Below the pieces are notes generated by a model. That model was not told the origin of the DNA. It searched no databases and was given only the letters and a program-made list of their open reading frames with translations. From Pyrenochaeta sp. MPI-SDFR-AT-0127 (taxonomy: Eukaryota; Ascomycota; Dothideomycetes; Pleosporales; Cucurbitariaceae): DNA of 64,000 nt. This document shows positions 22,156 through 33,689 of this stretch, piece after piece. How positions within the stretch are numbered: the stretch's first letter is position 1; each line of letters starts with the position of its first letter. The position numbers and the translations under genes were made by a program. The stretch spans positions 124,001-188,000 of the forward strand of contig JAGTJM010000013.1 in assembly GCA_020747015.1 (NCBI GenBank). Direction: 5' to 3'.

Positions 22156-24925
22156 TTATGGTTTCAAAGACATTTTATAGGTACTTACAGCATTGGCAAG
22201 CCAGATGGCCGTCATTACGAGCACCAGTCTCCATTTCCATCCCGCAAAAGATCCCAAATTCGTGTCCAGATTCTGTTGAACTATCGTAGGTTGGACAATT
22301 GGAGCCGATAGAAGGTTGTCGCGATTGGGAGGCGGCTGCTCCCCATGGTTGCCAAGGCTTTGGTCTCCAAGGCTGACCTGTTGCTCCGTATGTTCTGTGC
22401 ATTGGATCCAGGCGATAATCCTTTCCGTGCCATCATGTACCTTCCAAGCCAACCAGACCATGATCGGGGTCAAAAATATCAAAATCCGCCATCTATCCCT
22501 GAAAAGTCCTCTGTGACCATTGCGGAAGCCGACTTGCAAGAGTCCTTCACTGTCTCCTGCAAGCCAAATATGGTTCGATAGCAAGTACAACTCCAAGGAT
22601 ATACGACCAAGCCAGGCGAACGAGGCGCAGTAGTGACTTCGCAGGAAGTGAGTTGTGTTCCGAAGAATTAGGAGCGAAACCACGGGTAGCCAAGCGGTAT
22701 ATGGCATCCACCAGTCATAATCTGTTTTGTTAGGCGATCGGCGTGTCAAAATCCAGAAGCTCGGTAGAGCAACAAGAGCGAAAGCGAGAGTAAAGATATG
22801 AAATAAAGTGTAGAACCGAATGGCTCGAATAGCTGAGCATCGTGAGCGACGAGGTGTGTCGAGAATCAAATTAAGTCGAATTCGAAGTATGGCCACTAGC
22901 ATGCCGACGAAGGCGGCGTACTTATCCATACTTAGTAGAGACTGCCACTCATTTCCATCAAATTTAGCCTGGAAGACGAGATGCAGAACTTCGCAAGTAT
23001 GCTCGATGATGCCGTTAACGTGGATGAAACCCGTGATAAGCAAAGCCGATATTAATAACTTTCCTATGACACACCAGAGGTTCTTGTTGAAACGGGAGCC
23101 GACCATGAGCGTGATGTAAACGACCATAAACCAAAAGCTGGCGAGCGGTATGAAGGTATATGAAGCATACAATTTGTCCATTGCGAAGGCAAGTAAGACT
23201 GGCAGCATGTTCAGCCGAAGCAGAACGCTGACAACCCGTTGGAAGGAGTAATCTTTCTTTTGTAAAAAGAAAATTGTATGTCCATATCCCAAGAGAAAGA
23301 GATAGCAGGCAATAAAGATGCGGAAGACTTCGTAAAAGTCGAGCACATGAGATGCTCCGGTATAACCATATGCGAGCACATAAATCTGCATCCCGCCTTT
23401 GAACTCATCTGTCTGCTCTCGTGGCAGGAAATGATGCCTGGGAAGCCGGGCTGCCATTATTTGAGAACCGCATTTTATTTGAGAAGTTGGAATCTTCTTG
23501 ATATTAGGTAGACACCCAACCACCGCCAATCCTAATAGTACTCGGAAATCGATATTAGTGAACTCCTTTGGGCTCTTTTCGAAGATATGCGTACGATCAG
23601 CGACGAAGCAGTACCAGATGACCGAAATCAACATATACATCGCCTTCAAAGTGGAAGTTGGCCGGCTAACGGTGAGACTAATTGGCAGCCTGTGCAAACC
23701 ACCAACTCTGGGTACATCTGTTAACGTATGCCGTCGTATTCTCAATAATCCCAGACCAGGTAATAACAGAACAGCTGCGAAAATCTGAATCCAGTCGAGC
23801 CGCCTATAAGCCGTGCAACATGTTTTGTTAGCCATGTGGCTGTCTTTCATTGCTAATTTTGCGTTACACCGAAAGTTGAGTACGACATCCGCCATTCGTC
23901 CAGCAACACGAGAATCTACGTGCATGCCACTCGCACCTACGAGTTCAGGCCAGTTTTTCGTCACGTTATAGTAGATCCACGGAACCTTTAGGCCAAGTGA
24001 GGACTGATAGCCAAGGTACTCGTTCATGGCCTGAACTTTCTGTGGTGTGATGACGGCCTCCCGTGAGGGGCTGAGTCGATCATAGAGCGGCTCGAATACT
24101 GGAGCAAAGAAGATACGGTTACCATTTTCAAAGTTCTCGTATGCCTTTGATTTGTTTAGAACCGAATTTGTTGAGCTTGGTGCGGCGGCCACGGCGTCCA
24201 CGGATTGCTTGAAGTGGGTCAAATACTCATCTCCCAGGTGCCGAGCATGCCATAACCCTCCCCCAGCGAATATCAGAGCAGATCCGTTACTTTTTGCAAC
24301 AGAGTCTTCTATTCGGCGAGAATCCTCACCTTTGTTGCTTAGTTGCAGTGTGTTGAGCTCGCCGAACAATCTCAATTCCTCCTTTAACGTAGTACTGTTT
24401 AGCCAAGGATCCCATATGAATTTCAGATTTGCTCCTCCTTTTGAATACTCAAGATCACCGTGATTGGTCAACTCAGCCTGTCTATCAGATACCCACATAC
24501 TCTTGCCTTCGATCTTCCTCGCTGCTGCCCAAAAAACCTGCCGCGTTCCGGTATCACCAACAAACAGAAATTGGCCATTCTCGTTGCAGCTCGCAAGTTC
24601 TGGCACTGTATACTCGTGGATAAGACAGCCGGGGACTCTCCAATTCTGGAATGGCCGGAGTTCTGGGTTGCGATCAGGCGAGTCGAGCCAGTGGCCATGA
24701 GTGAGAAGGGCAGCACATTTGTAAGGATCTGCGGCGTCTATCATTATATATTAGCTGTTGGAAGCAAGTGAGTAGATCTTAAACTCTGGTGTACGACTAG
24801 TCTGTCATACCTAGGTATATGCGCCGGTACACGTTGACAAGCACGACAATTGCTAGTAATAGCCACGCAGCTCGATTGATGGACTGTACGAAGCTGGCGG
24901 ACTTGATCAATCTGAGACGAGGCAT
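22156..24925 (-). CDS. CAS1-type 10-TM O-acyltransferase with N-terminal SGNH-like domain
   Basis: Predicted Golgi or ER membrane protein of 898 residues. Exons are 24925-24811 and 24737-22156, with a 73-nt intron; the join restores the N-terminal transmembrane segment (about residues 20-40) ahead of the conserved DPYKCAALL block. The family, Cryptococcus Cas1 and human CASD1, O-acetylates glycans. The lumenal domain shows FLFVGDTGTRQVFW where CASD1 has GDSR: the expected nucleophile Ser is Thr (ACC codon). The DxxH site region reads ASGMHVDS. The 10-TM region is well conserved (HHFLPREQTDEFKGGMQ, YGYTGASHVLDFY, LLGYGHTIFF, WLGRISLELYLLSNHIWLA). A strong GTAAGT donor at 22188 with an acceptor at 22138 could replace the last nine codons by Val-Lys-Thr-stop. 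The acceptor glycan is unknown. Confidence 0.87.
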
Positions 24926-25438
24926 TTTTTTTGTTCAAGTAGACGTGTCAGTTCCAAGTATTATATCCGGTCAGCGATGTGCCCAGAGAGATTGGAAGGC
25001 CAAAGCCGGCAAAGTCGGCACGACCATGTCGAAACGTCGAATTGTGGGGTCGGAATTGCCGCAATTACGTTGGTATCAGTTTGTAGCTCGATTTTTGGCT
25101 CCTTAAAAAGTAGGTGCATCACTGCTGCTGCATCCCTGGCGATCGTTGTAATGTGCGTTCTTGCGTGAAAGTCGCGACATGAAATCATACGCTAGACCTC
25201 TATATGTCCCAATCTACAAATCTACAACCTAAGAATATGTTGTTAGTATACCACAGCTATTTTCGCCACAATTCTGCAACAAGGACGATTGTCGTATTAG
25301 CCCTTGATCTCAATTTGTGCCTGGACACAGACCGCTTATTCCGAGTTCCTGCGTAATTCGTTAACTCACATGTGTGAATCGGTTCCCTCGCTGCTTACGA
25401 CTGTTATCAGTATACCGGTAGATGGTGCTGCATTGGAA

Positions 25439-25473
<35 letters not shown>

Positions 25474-25847
25474 AAAAAAAAAAGGTATTGTAAGAAGACT
25501 CTGGCTTTGTACCCTCGTCGATACAAGATTGGGCATGCTTGGTTTATGAAGGTGCAAGGAAATTCTGACGGAGAAATGAATGCGAGAGAATACACACCAC
25601 TGTCCAATCTCTCTTTCTCATAATCATGATGCCCAATGTCCTATCCGCTGAGTACGAGATGCGTGGCGATTAAGTCGTCTCCACTCAAGACCACTTCGCT
25701 ATTGACATCAATGCGACTAATTGTTTCTAGGAGCTACTTAGCACACCAAAAATGAACTAACACATAACGATATCAACAATTTGGCAGTAGCGGACTCTAC
25801 CCAGCAGTACAATGAATTCGTCTTGAGCTGTACGAAAGTTTCAAAAT
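24926..25847. other. Intergenic with GAA microsatellite
   Basis: This is the upstream region of the CAS1-type gene and the 3' side of the modin-like gene. It contains a GAA-rich repeat at 25435-25484. No gene is supported. Confidence 0.6.
25435..25484. repeat. GAA microsatellite ending in an A run
   Basis: About 38 bases of (GAA)n with one GAG change are followed by eleven A residues and GG. It creates artificial Glu-rich (plus) and Ser-rich (minus) frames. It lies in non-coding DNA between the CAS1-type and modin-like genes. Confidence 0.92.
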
Positions 25848-27822
25848 TCAACTAATCCATACGGGTGTACCAATGTCGTAAAACTTACTCGGAACATAGT
25901 CCGCGTTCCAATGGTACTGCTTATGTTGCCTGTCGCGAACGAGAGGACCGCCCGTAGTTGACATGTCCCAAGCTATGCCTCTAGCCATCATGGTCCACCA
26001 TGCTGCCTCGATGTTGTCTTCCGAGAGACTGCAACCTTTTGCACGTAGGTTCTTGACCACACTATGATTTCCGTTGTTAATACTGGCAACGTAAGATTCA
26101 GCAAGACGGTACAACCACTCTTTCCCTACTTCCGCGCCGAATCTCTTCTTATGCGTGTTGCGCAATTCCCTATTTGCTTCGTAACTCTCTCTCCACTGAT
26201 CTGCATTTGTATCCTGTTTTTCAGCTGCATTTTCAATAGTATGAAATGCCATGATGCAATGCGCAGCCACTAGGTCAATGTACTGATTCTTCTCACTGTC
26301 GCCTGTGCTCCAAGTTTTCTTCAGCATTTTGGTGGCCAGGTCGAATACTTTTCTGCATGCATTGGAGAATTCGACCTTCTTATCTCCTTTAGATCCTTGA
26401 ATAACAGACAGCTTCCAATTGCATAAGAAGTCATCACGCCACTCTTCAAGTAGCTCTTGCAACTTCTGTAAACAGGTTTGTAGATCCGCCTGCACTTCGC
26501 GATCGTCCATTTGTACGTCAGCTTGTGTCTCATATTTTCTTTTGAGATTTTTGACGCGATCCTCCAGTAGTTCCAAGAAAGCTGCTCTGCCTGAACTGGA
26601 GTGAAGAGGTGTCCATGGAGCGCGGCGACGAAATCCTGGAAGATAATTGAACAGAATTGGACAATTCTCGAGAGGAATGAACGAACACAGCAGAATCATG
26701 GCGTCACGCCGTGGTTCATCACGGTATCCATTTGCGATGCGTTTACTGAGTCTTCGATCTATTCCTATGTCTTCAAAAAGTCGCAAGAAGTCTTCCCGTC
26801 GATCTTCCCCGATGAGCGGAAAATCACGGCTGACAAGCTGCTTGCAGCCCGGGATGATACCGAAGATGGTTTTATCAACATTCTCGCTTGGTGCGAGAAT
26901 GGGCACAGTATCGTGTCGTCCACTGGCTGTAAATTGGAACACAATGCCCGAACCACGCATGTCCGTGTTCGATGTCAAAGTGTACCCATTACCATCGGCC
27001 ATGAAATTTCTTTTGCTTAGGTCAAGCTCTTTCCAGTCCATGTTTAGCCGTAGTGCAAGTAATATGATATTGTTAAGGCTAGACGTGGCAAGGGGTATAG
27101 TTAATTCAGGCGGCATAACTGACAGTTGCAAAATGAAGTCAGCATATTTGTTATACCGAAATCGGCATGCAAATTTACATACAGTCCCAAGACCACCTCC
27201 TGAAAGATACGGCCGCGATATTGCTGCCATGTTGTGGTGTGACTCGTCGGGGGAGAGCTGATTGATGTTTGAAAACGAAAGAATGCTGGCAATGCACCGA
27301 ATACGTGTCATGTATGGCGTTTAGGAGAAGTAGCCAAGAAGCGTGTAATCCCTTCATCCTTGATTCGACTGGAGCGTCTTTCTTGATTGGTATGTTCATT
27401 TCCATATCACTGGAGGAATGTGACACCGTGGCCAATGGTTTTAGTTGCTCCATGTCTATGCTTTTACGCCTCAGGGAGCTCCTCAATATTTCTATGTCCC
27501 TTCGATTCACCTCAATGCCTGGTCTGGAAAGAGTGACTAAATCATATGTTCGACCAAATGCATATTCGTTACTCTTCCACTCTATCTGATCCGACGAAAG
27601 TACTGAAAAATGGGGGGTTGTATATTTTACCTCAACACGTAGCTCGAGAATTTTCAAATGACGACGTCGCAATTGGGACCAGGAACCAACCACAGACTGT
27701 GCGCATCTTCGATATCCTTCGATATGGCCAAATATTGATTGCAAGAGCTGAATAATTGCAATAACGAAAGCGGTACTCGCCACAATCAATGATGCAGCGG
27801 CAAGGTTGATCTCAGCTGTCAT
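25848..27822 (-). CDS. Modin-like protein of unknown function
   Basis: Predicted protein of 636 residues. Exons are 27822-27183 and 27118-25848; the 64-nt intron has a GTATGT donor and CAG acceptor. Splicing joins the two frames to give SFRRWSWDFMPPEL, a motif I recall as diagnostic of ascomycete proteins annotated as modin, and the total is an exact multiple of three. Near the N-terminus is a hydrophobic segment (about residues 8-32, ASLIVASTAFVIAIIQLLQS), then HIEGYRRCAQSVVGSW, also typical of the group. The C-terminal two thirds is helical and charged with no catalytic motif that I can see. The true function is unknown; the name should not be read as a role in incompatibility. It sits inside the lineage-restricted block. 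The end at 25848 is the first stop in frame. Confidence 0.8.
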
Positions 27823-28887
27823 TGATAGGATTCTCGATAGTTGATGCTGTGAATGACGAGGTCTTGATACTGAGCTCCTGAGCTTAAACTTAACCTTAGC
27901 GAGCCAAGTGGGGTTTAAGCCTTTTATGTATCGCTGAGTTGGCGGTCAATGCACAATGGTGGCTTCTTGATCGACATCTACGCGGCCAATGGAGTACAAA
28001 GATATGAATTGTATACTATTCCAAGGTCAGACGGAGCACAAAAGCGGGGTTGGGTGAACCTTGAACCACTCAGATCCCAATGATAAGCCGCGCTCTGCGC
28101 CAAAAGTATGTGCGTAACACAAGGCACCCAACTGCGGGAGATTGTGAGCAACTGTTGGGATATAATCAAACCTAGTTCTTTGAGGCGCTGGCCGCCGCAT
28201 TGTTGATCTAAGATCAGTGCCACTACGAGCTTATGCTCGACCAGCAGACACTATGACTAGCTGATAAAACCACTAGATGGACAATATGTGAGTGAGCAAT
28301 GAAATGTCCAACTAGGAGATCGAGCAGGAAATCAGGTCACACGAGGCAAGAATTGTTTGGCTGGTCGTGGATGGACGTTAGTTTTCGCACATTGTTTCCA
28401 ATACAACAATTGGCCACTTCTGCCATGATCACACATACTACCCGAAATGAAATTTACTAACTTAGCACTGATAGATATAGCTCTTTATTTGTTACTATAC
28501 ATGTAAGGCCCTGAGTACCAGAGGCTAATGACATGGGCAGGCAAATTCAGCGAATCTTCGATCGTTAAAACTTCCATATTTCCAAATAACATGATGCTCC
28601 GTCTGAACTCAAAAACAGTATGCAGGGAATAAATACAACAAACGCTATCAAGAAAGAAAGCAGTAAAGTCTTCTCGGCGCCTTCCATGCGAAACAATGTT
28701 GTAAATATGGTAACATATTGCTGGTAGCTTTGCTCACTTTTCGAAGGGCTTCGGCTCGGCCTCCAATTTCGAATCCGCTTCAACCATTTAAAGAGCAGTT
28801 ACTTACAATAATGCTTGCTAATACAGCCCTCCTGACCCCCTAAACTAGAGGACGAGTATGTGAAGCAAGTTAAGCCGAGCGGCGACC
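27823..28887. other. Intergenic, AT-rich
   Basis: This is the promoter of the modin-like gene and the 3' side of the 940-residue gene. A minus-strand frame at 28565-28783 includes one hydrophobic stretch but starts with TTG and is not supported as a gene. Confidence 0.6.
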
Positions 28888-31710
28888 CTAGCGATAACCC
28901 TCTTGCATTGCACCAGCAATTGTGTGCGAGCTGGCGACTTCGGAAGGTGGACCGTTGATGTTATACTCCTTGCTCGAACTTACGGGTTGCGCATTGAAAG
29001 ACGCTGTGCGGGCAGTGTTATGGCCTTTCTGGTCTCGTGGGTCATTTTTCAGTTTCGGTGACTTCATGATGCTCGTGGATGGCCCGATGCTCATAGCGCT
29101 TGATTTGCGACGTGGAAGAGACAGCATGAATTCAATCTCCTTATCAGTAAGAGGACGATCATTTTCAGTATGCTCATAAGTGTCGAAGATTTCCGAGAAG
29201 CTAGTCTTGCGCGTATTGGGCGAGATGGAGCTGGGGTGGACATTGGTGGACTCACGATGAACATATTCAACTTTACGGTCTTGACGTTCTGGAACGAATT
29301 GAGGATATGCAGAAATATAGCCAGGAGGTTGATTGTAGGCATTGTGCTCGCGCTGCAAAATATTGTGCGGCTCAGTATAGTCAATACGCTGTTTCTTACG
29401 TGGGCTTGAACGTAGCCTTTCTGAGAAAACGGCTTGTGGCTGGTCCTCATAGTGGTTACCGATTTCCTCTAAACCATCATCATGATCGCACAAGAAAACG
29501 GGTTGCTCATCATCAGAGTCGTCGATAGTGACAATCTTGCGCTTCTTAGAACCTCGACTGAGAGTAATACCCGCAGCATCCTCAGACTGGAGTTTCGCTC
29601 GGAGAGCTAGACACTCAGCCACGCGAACATCGATCTCAGGGTGAAATCGATGGTAGTAAGCGGAGTGGTCGAATTTCGCATGCCGATTGGCTTCCTTAGC
29701 CTTTTGGAAACCCTTCAGTGCCTCAACCTTTTTGTCAACCACAATGATCTCCTGGTCTCCTCGGTGGACCCCACCAGAGGTGGGCAGGATCTTGCGGTTA
29801 ACAAATTGCTTAAGCTGTGATCGAGGCCGATGTTCCCAGTTGATGTTGAACATGGCGGAGACTAACGTATGCTCGTGCGGCTTTGGTTCGCCCTTCTTGT
29901 AGTCAGTATGAATAGGATAGTTGCAGAATTCTGGAGTTCGGCCAAGTTGGCCAAGCTGAGCTGCCTTGATGAATTTTTCAGCAAGCATCCGCTCAGCAAC
30001 GTGCTTCTTGGAGAAGATAAAGCTGGCCTCGCCCTTTGGCTCATTTTTCATATCGCCACGTGTGTCAACCTTGACATCGACGATTTCACAAATGCCTGCA
30101 AAGTCTAAGAAGCGTTCCATACAGTACAAGTGTGCGTATCCGACACAATCGAACGGGTCGACCACGCCCTTACCATACTTCTTGTGCTTCTCATCGAACG
30201 CAACCCGGTAACTACCAACTTCTATAGTGCCCTTATTGGCCCAAACACGATTTGGGCATTGTTCGAATAAGCAATGGCTGTGGGACTTGGACGCATATCG
30301 ACGAGCTGCATCTCCAGGCGTGACCTGAATCCAGATACGCAAATGTTCCCCAGGATACTCTGTAATATACTCGTGGATCTGACGCGAAGACATCGTGTGC
30401 TTCTTGAACTCATCCATGCCATTGTTATGATTATACTCAAACTTGAATTTGTCGGTGGCCCAATCACCGACAGAAAGTGGCTTAATTTTGTACTTGGAAC
30501 CATCCTCTGTAAACTGATTGATTCGAGCTGTGCGCGTTGTTTCGCCTTTGGTAGAATTGTTAATCCTGACCCAAGACTTATCCTCACACTTCTTTGGCTT
30601 TTCACCGGCACGAACAACAGAAATTTTGACTGGTTTACCAAGTGAGCTGTTATCGGAAACAGCAGAGTCACGGCGAGAGAAATACGATCGACCTCCACGT
30701 TTATGCTTCACAGGTTTGACTTGCCGACGGCGCTTGATAGCGTACAGATCTTCATCTGATTCAGAGTCCGACAAAGCAAGGTTGCGCTCAGGCTTTGGCT
30801 TGGGAGTAAAGTAATCATCCTTATGGCTGGATTGAAGAGACTTAGGGCGAATGCCGTCGATATTGTGCTGTGGCACATCTTTTTCAACATGATCTCGATG
30901 CAGTGGCTCAATAGTGACGAAATTGTTGTACTCTTGAATGGGATGATTAAAGTAAGGTCCTGTAGGATATAACGAGTTGAAAGAATCCGGGTACTGCTGA
31001 TCAACAGCAGGTAACGGAGGCACGAACAAATTGCCTCCAGGAATAGCAGATAAACCAGGTGTAGTATCCAGCGGCTGCATGGGCATCGGAAAATTAGTAT
31101 CCCATGGACCGAAATCGGGATAGTTACTAAAGGAGTCATATGCTATATCGCGTGCCGAGTCTTTCGGCGCCGATTCCTGTTGGCTTTGGTCAACCTCGGA
31201 GTGGTGGTTATATGGCATGTCCACTCGGTCCAGTGGACTTGGTTGGCTATCCTTCGTAGAGATGGCAATCCCGAGGCCATTGTGAAGGTTCTGTTCGAGA
31301 CATACTGGATTGAGATTGCTATGCTCATGTTGAGTCATGTTTAGATTGGCCATGAAAGTATTGGACGCATCGATTCCGATTGTATCGTAAGCATCGAAGT
31401 CGAGGAATTGGTCGAAAAGTGCTGTGTTGGCTGCCGAAAGATCTGATTCTATGAAGTCGTTGAAAGCACCCGGCAGACCAACGACACCTCCAGAAGCACT
31501 GGCTAGTCCAGAGCTAGCTCGATTAGTGCGGCCTGTGTAAGCATTACTACCTTCTCGCGAATGTGCACTCATATTTGACCTGGCGGATACAGTCGAGTTA
31601 TGTTCAGAATTGTTGAATAACAGCTGGTGCACTACGTGAGGAGACGGATTCGTGCTTTGCTGTAGCCGTGTTGTCGTTAAAGTTCTTCTGGTGGGAGTGT
31701 TGGGGACCAT
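28888..31710 (-). CDS. Orphan-family protein with possible zinc-binding core, 940 residues
   Basis: Predicted single-exon protein of 940 residues starting at ATG 31710. I recall similar proteins as recurrent hypotheticals in Pleosporales but know no function. The first 320 residues are low in complexity, rich in Asn, Asp, Ser and Pro. A basic segment near residues 325-350 (KRRRQVKPVKHKRGG) looks like a nuclear localisation signal. The compact conserved-looking core at about 410-640 holds CLFEQC, then GSYRVAFDEKHKKYG, DPFDCVGYAHLYCMERF and further Cys/His; the C-x4-C and H-x2-C pairs could bind zinc. The last 240 residues are again charged and low in complexity, with acidic DDSDDEQP and basic clusters (RGSKKRK). 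A nuclear, nucleic-acid-related role is a guess. Codon use and AT content match its block neighbours. Confidence 0.8.
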   Translation of the reverse strand: MVPNTPTRRTLTTTRLQQSTNPSPHVVHQLLFNNSEHNSTVSARSNMSAHSREGSNAYTGRTNRASSGLASASGGVVGLPGAFNDFIESDLSAANTALFDQFLDFDAYDTIGIDASNTFMANLNMTQHEHSNLNPVCLEQNLHNGLGIAISTKDSQPSPLDRVDMPYNHHSEVDQSQQESAPKDSARDIAYDSFSNYPDFGPWDTNFPMPMQPLDTTPGLSAIPGGNLFVPPLPAVDQQYPDSFNSLYPTGPYFNHPIQEYNNFVTIEPLHRDHVEKDVPQHNIDGIRPKSLQSSHKDDYFTPKPKPERNLALSDSESDEDLYAIKRRRQVKPVKHKRGGRSYFSRRDSAVSDNSSLGKPVKISVVRAGEKPKKCEDKSWVRINNSTKGETTRTARINQFTEDGSKYKIKPLSVGDWATDKFKFEYNHNNGMDEFKKHTMSSRQIHEYITEYPGEHLRIWIQVTPGDAARRYASKSHSHCLFEQCPNRVWANKGTIEVGSYRVAFDEKHKKYGKGVVDPFDCVGYAHLYCMERFLDFAGICEIVDVKVDTRGDMKNEPKGEASFIFSKKHVAERMLAEKFIKAAQLGQLGRTPEFCNYPIHTDYKKGEPKPHEHTLVSAMFNINWEHRPRSQLKQFVNRKILPTSGGVHRGDQEIIVVDKKVEALKGFQKAKEANRHAKFDHSAYYHRFHPEIDVRVAECLALRAKLQSEDAAGITLSRGSKKRKIVTIDDSDDEQPVFLCDHDDGLEEIGNHYEDQPQAVFSERLRSSPRKKQRIDYTEPHNILQREHNAYNQPPGYISAYPQFVPERQDRKVEYVHRESTNVHPSSISPNTRKTSFSEIFDTYEHTENDRPLTDKEIEFMLSLPRRKSSAMSIGPSTSIMKSPKLKNDPRDQKGHNTARTASFNAQPVSSSKEYNINGPPSEVASSHTIAGAMQEGYR

Positions 31711-33689
31711 TTGGAAAGATCCTTTTGTAAGTTACAAAGGTGCATAGTGTATGGTAAATCGCACATATATGTTGGGCTACAACCTCCTTTCATCGAGTAA
31801 TTGTGAAGATACAAGTTTAGACCAAACAAAGAAAGATCAGCACGAGGCTATGGGGGCATTTTCATTGTGTCAAACGGTCAAAGGGATGAAAGAAGATGCT
31901 GTCCGGTGGCGGAACGGCGTTGTTGAGTTTATCATGCTATTGGTAAGTACGATTGTAGGTTAACATTGCGACAGCACTTGTATTCAGGAATAAAGTGTAA
32001 CAAACTTGCCGTCATGTATTATCTATTCGCTAACTAAGCTCAATATGTATACAGTGCGACCTATGAAGACGAACGATCCAAATTCTACTATGATCTATCC
32101 ATATGTCAGCTCATTATCCCCCAATCTATAGAGTAGAGAGACGAGATGCAGTACGGGATCGTAGTCAGAAGATGTTTGATGCAAAATTATCCACATGGGT
32201 ATTAGGAACAGGTCTGTGAATTTTGCTTGTCTCATCATGAAGAGAATGTTGCGTAATAGAAGTACGTACCTTACGTTTGAAGGAGTTCAGAAGTTGTCGG
32301 GGGCTCAGGTGAACACTTCACCTGGTCAGTACTGCAAGTTACCCTGGCGAACCGCATTCTATTCCGTCGCTGTACATTAGTGGTCGTAGTGCTTTGATTC
32401 GACACGATCAACGTGTTCGCGCTTCAGAATAGATATTATCCGGAGGAAAGCTGGACCTGTGCACATGGTGACCGAGGATTGCTTCCAACTAGCATGTAAT
32501 CGTCACTGGATTGACATGGTGATTGAAAGCAACGTTGCATTGTTGCTAGGAAAACAAAAGAAATGTCGAGTCTCAGGTTGGAAGAAAGAAAATGCTGCCG
32601 AGGCGCTAGGGAGTGGAAATACTATTCTCCTAACGCCGTGGCCCATTCCTATTTTGGTACCTGCTTGGCGTGTCCAACTTGCAGATCTTCGGCTTTGGAC
32701 TATTCCTGGCCTTAGGAATCCACGAACCAGGTAGAGCCCGGATGTAAGAGGTATCAAACACGTGTATCGTGCATCCGCTTGGCTTGGCATGCGGTTACAA
32801 TGTTCCCATCCTCCTTTGAAACACGCCTCATGTGCAGTACGAAACATGGGTCGTTTAGTCAAACATGATCACCGTCGGATTCAACAGACCATTGCGCCTG
32901 TATTGCTGCTTTTGGCACGATTCGCAAGTACAATAGACCCACGAAACAATCCATTTTGCGGCGATTCTTCCTTTCCGAGCACGTTGAGATTGATCCTTCA
33001 ACTCGGTCAACGCTCATCGACCGCCGGTGGTGTTGGGAGGTTTGTACGGTGGAGCCTTGGAAAACAACAAGGACGGTTAAAAAGAATGCCGAAGTTCTGA
33101 CCTGGCTTGATCGGAAACTGTGGCATCCAGGAAGCACTTTGGCAAATGTGCTGGTCTTGTTGGCTTCATTCAAGCAACTTTCTACTGTCATCAACTCAGC
33201 TTGAGATATGCTCGAACGTTCAAGCATTTGCTATATATCCATCAATATAACCAATATTTTCTTCCAACATTAGGCTCGATCATTGTGGCCTCTTTGTCCA
33301 GCCTGGGGTAACATGTTTCCAGATCGACGTTTGAGCCACTTGTAGCAGGGGTTACCGTGCTTCAAACATTCTAGAGAGAACACAGGAATCGTGGTGGAAC
33401 AGAGCCCGAATGAGCTAAGTCGCTATACATTCAACGTCTGGGATATACATCACAAACCATCCAAGTCACCACCAGTCATTATGGCCAATCAGTGCGACAG
33501 TACACTCAGGGCAAGGTTCGGGTTCTTACACCAGACGTGCAACGAACTTAGAACGGCAGCCTCGATACCGGGTCCCTCCTGTTGTAAGCTTCTTCCTCTT
33601 AATGCTCACAAAGCCTCTTCACGTAGCCCCTTCCCTCCGTTACTCCACACTCCGCGTCCTGTGGTTAGCTCCCATCTCAATCTAGAGAT
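31711..33689. other. Intergenic between divergent genes
   Basis: This 2 kb separates the divergent 940-residue gene and the SAT4-type gene and should hold both promoters. Frames of 60-120 codons exist on both strands, overlapping, without domain or splice support. No gene is supported. Confidence 0.55.
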
